This document shows, piece by piece, positions 41,701 through 49,088 of a DNA stretch of 64,000 nt. The position numbers and the translations under genes were made by a program. This stretch comes from Melieria omissa (taxonomy: Eukaryota > Arthropoda > Insecta > Diptera > Ulidiidae), in contig OZ020267.1 in NCBI GenBank assembly GCA_963971225.1, positions 103,055,729 to 103,119,728 on the forward strand, read 5' to 3'. The notes under the pieces are model-generated. The model ran no database searches and was not told where the DNA came from. It worked only from the letters and a program-made list of their open reading frames with translations. The stretch's first letter is position 1. Every line of letters starts with the position of its first letter.

Positions 41701-44700
41701 TCAGTGGTCGGTGCCCCGTCGAGTTCCGCTAACCTAGCGGTAGCCCAGGTAAAGGACTCTTTCTCTTTCTGAGTCCTGCGGTTCTCTGGGATACATTGTA
41801 TCCGTTCGAGTACTCGCTTGGCACTCTGGCGCTCTCTGTAGCGGACGTTTGAGTCCTTTATGTGTCGAGTGCTTGCTACTACCAGAGCTTCGCCATGTTT
41901 GTTGCTGTTGCTGGACGGAGGTCCGGCTTTGGCAACCACAACGTTGCTGAGGTTAGCTGCAGCACCTATGTTTGCATTTTTTGCCTTGGCCTTGGCCTGA
42001 GATCTTCTGATCAACCAAGGATGCTCCTTTTTTGGCGGTGGGCGCTGGCTTATCTGCTTCACCCATCCCCGGCTTTTTAAGAGGGCCGGCCTCTGGTCCA
42101 GTCAGTGTTTGTGCGTTTGTTTTTGTTTTTGTATTTTTTGTTGTATAGTCCATAATTGTGTCCCACGAGTGGCGGAGAAGGGGTGGTCCACCTGTGCAGA
42201 GATCCGCAGTGCACAGGTAAGGCTAATAATCCGGAGGGCGCCAGGTATCCGGATACTCCGTTCGAGACTGGGCTATTTGAAAGGGCCCCCAGCCAGGCTG
42301 ACCATCGGCACGGGTCGTATGACACCTTGGTCCGGCCCTTACCCCGATCCTATGGAAGGAGCATCAACCTAACCTACCAACCGCACTATTGAGGAGTGGG
42401 GTCAGTGGACGAAGCTCACTCCCTTAGCTGGCTATCACCAAGGTGAACTGTTTAGCCATTACCGGCCGGCACCCACGTGGAGGGTTTGGAGGAGGGTTTT
42501 TGCCAAACCTGTATTCATGTTTAATATTTGAACAAATTTTAAGGTAATTTTCAATAACATGAAAAAATATTTTTTGAAATTTCGTTCATGTTAAACTTGA
42601 ATTTTGTCATTTTTTATACAAATGTATCTAGGTGATCCCAGGCGCTTTCGCTACCATTTTGATTAAAACTCACGATAAATTTTGTTTGCGTACCTCATTA
42701 TGTGTTAATAAACCCTCTGGAAAGAAACCTTCTAATATTTTCCAGTCTCAAAATAAATCATTAAAGTTAGGCTTTTTTCAAAATAAGAACTATCGCCAGA
42801 GGAAGATACTAAATACTGAAGTATGAAAAAAATTTTAATTATTAGGTATATATTTATTGTGAGTTTTACTCAAAATAGCAGAGGAAGTGCCTGGGATCAT
42901 CTTTAGTAAGGCGAAGGTAAAGCATCTCAATAGAATACATTTATTGCATTTTAACTGAACATTTGGCTATCGAAGGATGCCATCCCATCTATTGACACTT
43001 GTTTTGACTGTTTTTTTGTTTTCACATGATGTGGCACCGTGCGAATTTCACCTTTTCAAAGAATGCATTTGCCGATAAAAAAAGCGTTTTAGAACGTAGA
43101 AACCACCCAAAAGGCTTGTACCGACATCCTGAAGGACATTCCGGTCGACGAACTAAACTACTCTTTAGACATGTTTTTAGAACATGCAAATCGCTGCATT
43201 AAGCCTAAACGTGACTATTAAAAAAACAAATTCGTTTCGGTAAAAAAAAGGGTTTTGTTAATATTCTTTTAAATATTTAAAGATGAAAAGACCTTTTTGC
43301 TAATGTGGGAACGTACATACATACGATGCATAGTGATTGAAAATGTTGACAAATTATAGGCTATGGGGGTGTTCTGACACCCTAAACCCCCCCCTTGGCT
43401 ACGCCCCTGTCCGCAATCATGTGCGGCGCGACGAGAAGAATGACCGTGTAAACGCAAGAAATTCGTGTCGTCGGACATGTGCGACGGTTTTCAAAATTTT
43501 TCGATTTCTCCGTCGGTCGCACATGCGCGACGCACATGTGCGACCGTGTAAACGGCTGTGTGACACACATAGTGCATTTTTTCATTCGATCGGTGGACAG
43601 CGAGCAGTGAGGATGGCGTCGCAAAAAAATGAAATATTATGGAAGGAGTTCTTTGAGGTGTATAGACACAATCCCGAACTGTGAAAAGTAAAAGGTGAAG
43701 AATATAAAAATAAAAATTAAAAGAAACGCAGCATAGAGGTGCTTTTATGCAAATTTAAAGAAATTGATGCGAAAGCGCATACCATGTTGCTGCGTTGGCA
43801 GCAGCGAGACAACTGAAGTGTGCGCACATGTTTGACCGTGTAAACGCTCATCGCACACTTCCCCCATCGCACATGATTGCAAACATGTGCGACCGTCTAA
43901 AGGCCGCTTATCGCTTCTGAAAGTCTATTATGTGAGCATAGCTGCAATTAACACTTCGTTCAATAATGTGTGTGACTGACACATAGATGGCGGCACTAAT
44001 ACTAAATCAATATTTTTTTCGAAATTGTGAACCTTTTTAGGCTTACTGTCAAAATTATATGTCAATCCGACCATTAGTTTACAAGTTACAGTGCTTTAAG
44101 TGACACTACTTTTGAGTTTAAAAAAAAAATGAATTCAAGCAATTCCCTGTGCTGATTTATCATTGTTTTTTAATGAAAAAAAATACTGTTCAATGCCAGG
44201 AAGGGCTTGAAAAACATTATTCGGACTCTGCTCCATCAAAAAGAACCATTTGTTATTGGTATGCCGAATTCAAACGTGGTCGTACAGACACCGATGACAT
44301 TCCATCTACTGGACGGCCAAATGACGCTGGAAAACGTTGAAAAAACACTGAAAATCATTATGTCCGACCGTAAAGTGAAAGTGGGGGAGATTGCTGACAT
44401 TCTAAAGATATCAGCAGGCAGTGTACACACCATAATACACGAACATTTGGTTATGAAAAAGGTGTTTTCGAAATTGGTGCCGCGTTTGCTCACACCGGAG
44501 CAAAAACAACAACGAATCGATGATTCAAAGAGCTGTTTGGTATCGAAAGATTGGAAAAGCGTTGGAAATATTGTATCTCCCTAAAAGGGGACTATGTTGA
44601 TGAATAAAAACGAATTTTGGCAAAAAAATGTGTTTTAATTAGTTAGTCACACACATTATTGAACGAAGTGTTATCTACAAACTTATATGTTTTCCAAATG

Positions 44701-46228
44701 TTTTTATTCTCTTCCACCAGCCTTCAGGCGCATTGGCATCGACATAAGCGCCTCTCCAGACAGCCCCATTTTTAAGTATCCATTAAGATTCATTATGCCT
44801 GCGGTAGGCGCAATTATCTGGAACTTTGCCGTATTCAACTACGTGTTCACCTACTTCAGTGATGTAGAAAAAGTTGTGCCGGCGCTTAGCATATTGACCC
44901 AAATGCTGATGTCTGTGGCGAAAGCTGTAGTTTTTCTGGCACGCGGCAGACAATTCATAAGTCTAATAAAAAATTTTGAGGATCTGGCCATGCAAGGTGT
45001 AGAAAATTCAGTTTTTAGTACCAAAAAACCCATGATTTAAGCAAAAATTTAATTCTTAAAATATTAATTGAATAATAAATCTAAAACACTAGCCGACAGT
45101 GCCGAACGAGAAGTATGGAATACGGAAAGTATGCGTATCATGTCTCTTATTCGACCCTATAACATCTCTTGCTGGACTACGGTCACCATGTGTGTGCTGA
45201 TGCCGCTGCTGAAATTGCTCATCACCTACATTATCTATGACGAAATAGTGATAACACTACCAATACCAGGAATGTTAGTGAACGCACCATTCATTCATTT
45301 GATTATAATTAACCTGTGCTTCCTTGCAGTTTCCCCTATGATCACACACAAACATTTTATTTCATATTGACCACTATTTGGTCAGTGTGTCTGGTATATT
45401 TTGACATCAATGCCATTGTCGGTGTGGAGGGCCTTTTCGGTTGGTATGTCTGCAATGTGACTGCACATTTTCGCATACTTCGCCTGAAAATGGAGCGTGT
45501 CTTTGACGAAGTCAACAATCTGTCGGCAACGCATTTCCAACGCAAATTCGCCCAAATTATTGAGTATCATTGTCGAATTATGATCATGGCATCAGAGTTT
45601 GATGTTCTGTTTGCGCAAATCGTAATCGTTCAAGTCTTTTTCAGCTGTCTGCAGCTCTGTTGTTTGGTATTTCAATTTGCCTTCTCAACAGACGCGTCCA
45701 TGTATCCGTACATCTCGATGCTGTTGGCATCGCTTATGCTGCAACTGATGATCTACTGTTTCGGTGGCGAGAAGGTAAAGAACGAGGTGAGGCAGTTTAG
45801 TACTTTCATTAGATATTCATATCGACTTTAAGAACTTTGATTCGTTCAGAACGACGCAATGTGTGACAGCATTTACTTGCTGACACCTTGGCACAAGTTG
45901 CCACCAAAGATGCAAAAGTCATTCGCCATGTCACTAATACGCACACAACGCTCAATGACGCTGTCGGGATATTTTTTTACAGCCGATCGGGAACTTCTAG
46001 TATGGGTACATAGAAAGCAATCTGTTGCTATGACTGCTTTCGAAAAAATTCAAAAATTGCTACGATAGCAACTTTACACCTAAAATGCTATGAAGAATGA
46101 ACTCCACTATTGTTTTATCTAATTTCTTGCAGATCTTCAGGACCGCCGGCTCTTTCACCGCTCTACTTTTTGCATTGAAGAAAAAACAGAAAACAGTTGA
46201 TGCAACTGCGGAACCACACGTACTATAG
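35772..46228 (+). CDS. Odorant receptor A4 (7tm_6 family) with 8.9-kb first intron
   Basis: Exons: 35772-35814, 44721-44996, 45093-45273, 45330-45786, 45850-46005 and 46133-46228; 402 residues, no stop. Exon 1 reads MSTATVMDLTIVVN. Intron 1 (35815-44720) carries a Harbinger-like/hAT/MITE/LINE nest and a mariner, yet its donor GTAAGT and acceptor CTTCCACCAG are intact. If translation instead began at ATG 44687, a mariner would lie 15 nt upstream of it and the gene would have lost its promoter; the split first exon removes this problem. The C-terminal signature is IFRTAGSFTALLFAL. Exon 5's donor is GTACAT instead of GTACGT in the other A copies. Confidence 0.82.
36725..37011. mobile_element. 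pogo-like MITE (287 bp) inside the hAT
   Basis: Inverted ends of about 25 bp: CAAGTGTCCCTCGTATAACG at the left and CAGGTGACCCTCGTATAACG read inward from the right, flanked by TA (36723-36724; 37012-37013). The related copy at about 10715-10730 lacks it and shows the empty TA. AACGCG repeats continue inside. The termini resemble pogo/Tigger ends. Confidence 0.85.
37175..40723 (-). CDS. LINE ORF2: endonuclease, reverse transcriptase, RNase H, zinc region (1182 aa)
   Basis: Domains in order: AP-endonuclease (QINLHHSKAAL at residues 6-16; LIQEPWL; GCDANAHHCIWGS; SDHRYIEF), RT (GPDGIFPAQL; YRPISLSSFLLKTLE; TFLDIEGAFNN; SRGTPQGGVLSPLLWN; the catalytic box reads Y-T-D-D in VMAYTDDIVL), RNase H (IYTDGSKLNGA; FQAEVSAIEAAL; LSDSQAAIR; WVPGHRDIPGN...ADELA), and a C-terminal C-x2-C...H-x4-C cluster (FCRSCRDIEEEETILHLLC). 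All catalytic Asp/Glu/His residues I can check are present; YTDD instead of YADD is conservative. The ORF overlaps ORF1 by 38 nt in a different frame, so it probably depends on reinitiation or a similar mechanism. Confidence 0.92.
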   Translation of the reverse strand: MVPVVQINLHHSKAALAALLLRPSKGGDDIALIQEPWLVANKVCGLGATNYRLVHANSTGRPRSCILVKKSLNAYLLPNFSNDDLVSISLTIKGRCHWIASSYMAHDHPEPPPPDPVRNLVTEAAKSNTVLVIGCDANAHHCIWGSTDINERGESLFDYISTTNLLVCNIGRTPTFITRNREEVLDLTLASVNIADRVRNWRVSNEHSFSDHRYIEFTLDSDPRRVKPVNNPRKTNWELFTRTVDRHIKTIQISEIDTQTMLESAVNQLTLAFSKAQDLACPKYMPRGKYKPPWWNHDLSELRKHSRTLFNRARRTKTEEDWEFYKESLRSYKKSLREAKRSSWSDFCGNIESVSETARLRKLLASSSFIPSALQNPDGSWTSSEGEALALLTNTHFPISQHDRLLGTQASTNCVASINSIVSIEKIKWAIAGFDPFKSPGPDGIFPAQLQHAGPLILTLLNSIFSASISLNYIPEHWRKVRVVFIPKAGKSSHTSPKDYRPISLSSFLLKTLEILLDLHLRQTIRQDLISNSQHAYIKGKSVDTALHSLTHTIEKSLEHKEYTLVTFLDIEGAFNNVELTAVTGALARLGVESSLVNWVDNLLQSRIICAELGDSSTSRGVSRGTPQGGVLSPLLWNLVVNELLQSLGGGCGKVMAYTDDIVLTVSGKFLNSIRDLMQVLLNKVNGWVTSRGLGINPGKTEVVLFTRKYKPPPIPPLSLNNTEIPFKNEAQFLGIIFDKRLRWKPNILNRVKKATIALYTCKKALGKTWGLKPNMTHWVYTAVVRPMLTYGCLIWWNALEKTLLLQHLRKVQRAACVIITGALRTTPTSALEALLHLIPLDLHCRKSAAITSHRLRATGQWSESNKGHARILTLLKEFEELDSSPPQFLFNKKFTSTIPDRNNWEESSASLIGNSYQIYTDGSKLNGAVGGGVFSDSLSINYSFRLPDHCSVFQAEVSAIEAALNWIKEGSVSRRDISILSDSQAAIRALGSHVLTSKTVISCRKSLDEMAEQLKIHLIWVPGHRDIPGNCRADELARQGTTKELSSELAGLGIPLSTCKLVIEEAMTKTANNAWATSETGKTAQQIWPKLDWKRTKSLLNLNRGTLRVVVGVITGHCILGSHGTRLGLGHLANDFCRSCRDIEEEETILHLLCTCPALCRKRKKTSRVLPYSQPRGLIGG
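40686..42062 (-). CDS. LINE ORF1 protein, DUF4780-like (458 aa)
   Basis: A basic, Lys/Ala-rich N-terminal region and coiled stretch (residues 1-130) precede a DUF4780-type domain: VVDRSDPDGSITPANWKLVE, QYQMCGWHQGHVKLVACADK, GAKLEVVPRESIPSRPRTRA, LQLSNPKIPTHNWKIAKLEE. A Pro/Gln/Gly repeat (GEGGPQGLPALTDSGEGGQQ, recurring three times) and an acidic C-terminal tail follow. No CCHC knuckle was seen. The likely role is RNA binding and particle formation with ORF2. The start at 42062 is the first Met of this frame; a second short frame from 42153 overlaps it and could mark a different natural start with a frameshift. Confidence 0.8.
   Translation of the reverse strand: MKQISQRPPPKKEHPWLIRRSQAKAKAKNANIGAAANLSNVVVAKAGPPSSNSNKHGEALVVASTRHIKDSNVRYRERQSAKRVLERIQCIPENRRTQKEKESFTWATARLAELDGAPTTETAAKRQRSTEEEAPTAKKVRSSHRMATTYSDVLKHSLVMAVVDRSDPDGSITPANWKLVEDFLADIFLDVIRENPGPVPQYQMCGWHQGHVKLVACADKRALDIFCMALARTGEIWPGAKLEVVPRESIPSRPRTRAWIPLKPTDPARVLETLQLSNPKIPTHNWKIAKLEELKGSRCATIIVNKESLEHLSRSNGVVAFGFGHIKLRVYRKDEQTETGEGGPQGLPALTDSGEGGQQGQPATTVPGESGPQGLPAETTTLADEAKDNQPSSSKPLRRLSRAESMSSGSEMGTAFGNFWRESELLAETDEDLDATVVEVEMSETDNGPSSSDKSPPL
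43611..43820 (+). pseudogene. MADF-domain remnant of the Harbinger-like element
   Basis: The start MASQKNEILWKEFFEVYRHN (43611-43670) fits the MADF (Myb/SANT-like) pattern. It continues, after a TGA where Trp is usual (43681-43683) and further shifts, through VKGEEYKNKN and CKFKEIDAK. PIF/Harbinger elements carry such a second protein beside the transposase; that link is from family knowledge. It is too short and broken to be functional. Confidence 0.55.
43951..44671 (+). mobile_element. Internally deleted mariner in A4 intron 1 (721 bp)
   Basis: Inverted ends ACACTTCGTTCAATAATGTG are near perfect at both termini and flanked by TA (43949-43950; 44672-44673). The transposase N terminus (QCQEGLEKHYSDSAPSKRTI, FKRGRTDTDD) and helix-turn-helix region (KVKVGEIADILKIS, HEHLVMKKVFSKLVPRLL) are separated by a frameshift near 44330. 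The catalytic region is deleted between about 44540 and the C-terminal WKSVGN piece. It ends 49 nt before the exon-2 acceptor, so it may press on the branch-point region. Confidence 0.9.
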
Positions 46229-46470
46229 ACACATTCTAACGAACTTCATTATTAAATCTTATGAATTGAGCAATGCTTAGTAATAAATATTGTAAACTCA
46301 ATTAATTTCTCAATAAGAAAATTTAACATTTATTAAATTAAATTAAATTTAAACATTTAATATTTTTCTATATTTGTTTTCATAGTCCATCTTCTTCTCA
46401 ACGTTTAAATATCCCTGCAAGACATGACTGATGGGAATTTCAACACATTCAAAGGATTTTCATTGAAACT
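46229..46470. other. A4 3'UTR and spacer
   Basis: The A-type 3'UTR is diverged at its end (CTTAGTAATAAATATTG keeps AATAAA near 46284). A short CTTCTCAACGTTTAAATAT spacer piece follows, then unassigned sequence up to the LINE fragment. Confidence 0.55.
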
Positions 46471-46482
46471 AACATTAATGTA

Positions 46483-47343
46483 GGTTAGGTTAGGTTAGGG
46501 TGGCAGCTTAAGAGCTCACGTAGGCCATATTGCGGCCCGTTGTGGTACCACGTGAAGGACGTGGTTGCCCTTCAAGCTTACACACCCCCCCGGGTGTTAG
46601 GCAGGAGCCATCCCGATTCCACAGTGAATCGGGCGATGCGACCGATGCTGGGTCCTGTAAGGTCGGCCAAGCTGCTGAAGAATGACGCACCCAGCACCCG
46701 GAGTCGTCTCCTTGCTAGTGCTGGGCAGTGGCACATCAGGTGCTCGACGCTCTCCTCCTCACTCGCATCATCACAACTGCAGCAGAAGTCGTTGAATGGG
46801 AGGCCGAGTCTCCTGGCATATGCGCCGATCGTCCAGTGTCCCGTTAGCACAGAAACTGTGGAATAAATGGAATTCCGATTCAGTCGGAGCAATTCACGTG
46901 TTCTGCCTTGGTTAAGCGACGGCCAGGTTTCTTTGGAGATCCTACATAGGTTCTCCCCGCCCAGAGCCGGTTAGCCAGGCGGGAATAGGCCTGCTTGACC
47001 ATCAATTTGACGGTCGCAAGGGGGGTGTTACACAACGTAGTAGGAGCTGGAAGCAGAGTGCCTTTTCTGGCTAACTCGTCAGCCGCACAATTGCCAGCGA
47101 TTCCGCTATGCCCCGGGACCCAACTCAGGTGAACCCTGGCATGCTCCGCTATGTCATTCAGAGCTGCTCTGCACTCTGCAACCAGTTTAGAAGAGGTATA
47201 TGTACCTATCAAAGATATATAGCCGAGGGAAGAGAGGGTTGCAATTGCAACCGACCAACTGCTAGCAGTATAGCCATGGTCTCCGCTTGGAAGACGCTAC
47301 AGTGGTCAGGGAGACGAGCAGTAATACTGGCCCCTAATTGATC
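46483..47343 (-). mobile_element. 5'-truncated LINE fragment (RNase H and zinc region)
   Basis: Reverse strand: RNase H end (LSWVPGHSGIAGN...ADELA near 47130-47065), connection, and C-terminal Cys/His cluster (FCCSCDDASEEESVEHL near 46790-46740). The 3' end is a (TTAGG)4-like tail on the forward strand. The imperfect 12-bp target duplication AACATTAATGTA/AACACTAATGTA lies at 46471-46482 and 47344-47355. Its 3'UTR shows the sequence shared with SINE S1. Confidence 0.8.
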
Positions 47344-47355
47344 AACACTAATGTA

Positions 47356-48700
47356 ACTTTTTTTAAAAATGTCCCTCACATTTTGTCGAGTTTTTTTGCC
47401 GGTTGGAACAAAATTACATATGAGAGAACGAGATAGCTGATGTAGCCATGGAGCGACATGTTTAAAGCGTTGCCATACAAATATATTTTCTCCTTTTCAA
47501 AATCCATAAACGAAAACATTACAGTCGCATCCTCTTAACAAATGACATAGTATTACAATCTAATCCGTAAGTATCAAAATATAAGGGTTATGTACGTCTT
47601 GAGGTTGTACAAAATTAGGATTATAACAGGGGTCGACAAATCTCTAAATAATCAAAAATCCGGGTAAAAAATGGGGTAAACAATTGCAATATTCACAAAA
47701 ATCCGAAATAGTAAGACTGACTCATCAATTCACAAACACAAGTTGAAACAGTTTTATGAAATATTTCGTGAATTGAGTTACATTGCAGTGAACTAAAATT
47801 ACAACATAGAAATTGAAGGCGCTGCTCGAAAACGAAGTTAAGTGTTAGCAGAAAACTTGTTGTTTTTATAATACATACATCGTCAAATTTGTTAATATTT
47901 TGTTCAACAGATGGTGGACAGAAGCGAGGTGTTGGCACAGAGCAAACTGATGCGTGAGTGCAAGCTAGCAGTATAAAAATAACATAATAATATTAAAATA
48001 TAAATATTGTTAAAAAAGTATTCCATTCACTTAATCTTATTAAATAAATAAAAGAAAACATATATACCTTGCTTATGCCACATTTTATTTTTAATTATCG
48101 CTGAAAAACAGTTCGATCAGGACTGATTATAAAAGCATCAGACCTGGCTGATCAGTTCTGACCGAATTCAGGTCAGAGCTAATTTTGAGCGAGCAGGACA
48201 ACTATACGTTAGATTAGGTATTGAAAACCTGTGTGTTAGAATGTGATACAAAACCATACGTACACAAAATTTCCCATCAGATTTCACTCACTGGGCTATT
48301 CAGAAACTGATGAGAAATCTGACTGAATTCCCATCACACATTCCGATCAGTTGACTAGTCATATGACTGACATCGATAACGATGCTAGCCGACCTTTACG
48401 ACCCCAAACACATAAAGCGGCTGAAATTTTTTGTTGATAAAATTGTTCTATTACAAATTATTTGCTTTAGAAAGTTTTACTTACAAGAAATATCTAAGAA
48501 ATCGATGAAACTCCATAAAAAATGTGTTGGGTTATCCGGGTTCCCCAGCAACTAAATGGAATCAAACACTCGAAAATAAAGACATAATACCATTTTGGGA
48601 GTTGTCATGAAGTTTCACCTCTCTAGGTTATCCGCAAATATGTAAAATTTCAGTATCAAAGTAATTTGAGTAACCGGGTACCCCACCACACACATAAGGG
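47356..48700. other. Non-coding stretch ending in a piggyBac-like terminus
   Basis: No gene was recognised. Around 48110-48370 there are imperfect palindromic GATCAG/CTGATC words. The right edge reads GGGTACCCCACCACACACAT, then AAGGG and TTAA at 48701-48704, like the piggyBac-type MITE ends at 8269 and 30259. A matching left end with TTAA was not found. Confidence 0.4.
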
Positions 48701-48704
48701 TTAA

Positions 48705-48827
48705 ATATTTTCCTATATATATTTTTTAATTTCCCATTTTCTTCTCAACGTTTAAATATTTTTCTATATTTTTTTAACCGCCCATCTTCTTTCCAACGTT
48801 TAAATATTTAATAACGTGTTTGTTTTC
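48705..48827. repeat. AT-rich CAACGTTTAAATATTT spacer before B1
   Basis: Short run of the same T-rich repeat as between the A copies, here joining the A array to the B pair. Confidence 0.55.
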
Positions 48828-49088
48828 TATTATTTGGACTTGTACTCGATATTTTCTGTACGACTGTATGACCACGACAGCTGCTAATCGTTGCACGGAA
48901 ACGCGGCAATTTGGCCATTTCTTGCTCTGCTATTATTTTTATTATATTGCAGTCGTTATGCAAAAAACTGACAGTTAATTGTTGGTTTGTTGTCGAAACA
49001 AACGTGACATATGTCAAACGTTGTTCATTTCGCAAAAACAAAAATCTATAAAAACCCTTAAGCGACATCATGCCACAACGAAAGCAAA
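48828..49088 (+). promoter_or_regulatory. B1 promoter region with TATA box
   Basis: It is nearly identical to 58325-58588 and to 63591-63941. TATAAAAA at 49047-49054 would place transcription start near 49075-49080, only about 10-15 nt before the coding ATG at 49089 and downstream of an out-of-frame ATG at 49070. The long conservation between copies reflects recent duplication; the TATA element is seen directly and its use is inferred. Confidence 0.55.

Larger units (their letters stand above)
37024..42506 (-). mobile_element. Apparently intact RNase H-bearing LINE (LOA/I/R1-like group)
   Basis: Full-length with both ORFs open and a 17-bp target duplication ACCTGTATTCATGTTTA (37007-37023; 42507-42523). 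The left duplicate overlaps the last bases of the pogo-like MITE, so the LINE came after it. The 5'UTR is about 440 nt (42506-42063). The 3' end carries a short (CTAC)n/(CCTA)n tail rather than poly(A) and shares a region of about 75 nt with SINE S1. This is the only element in the window for which I find no disabling change. Confidence 0.9.
36196..43409. mobile_element. hAT element within the Harbinger-like element
   Basis: Termini CAGGGGCGTAGCCAGAAC (36196) and its inverse TTGGCTACGCCCCTG (ending 43409), with the perfect 8-bp target duplication TCCGCAAT (36188-36195; 43410-43417). The family also sits in A1 intron 1 (9743-11630). Its own sequence is about 1.4 kb once the pogo-like MITE and LINE are removed. 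No hAT transposase is seen; a decayed mariner tail occurs at about 43020-43220. Confidence 0.9.
36163..43908. mobile_element. PIF/Harbinger-like element in A4 intron 1, split by a hAT
   Basis: Inverted ends AGCGGCCTTTAGACGGTCGC at both termini extend to about 40 bp (AGCGGCC...CAATCATGTGCG, joined once the hAT is removed). TAT triplets flank the element (36160-36162; 43909-43911), a 3-bp target duplication as in PIF/Harbinger elements. A1 and A2 supply the empty site. A remnant MADF-type coding region is at 43611-43820. Without the hAT the element is about 0.5 kb, a deletion derivative. Confidence 0.75.

Noticed and set aside
42109..42392. Forward-strand open frames opposite the intact LINE
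   Set aside because: They are antisense shadows of ORF1 and the 5'UTR with no domain.
46482..46500. TTAGG runs as interstitial telomere or chromosome end
   Set aside because: Each run is only 3-4 units long and sits exactly at a LINE or SINE 3' end, so it is an element tail.
48110..48370. Possible MITE with GATCAG palindromes
   Set aside because: Palindromic words are scattered and I could not find matching ends or a target duplication.
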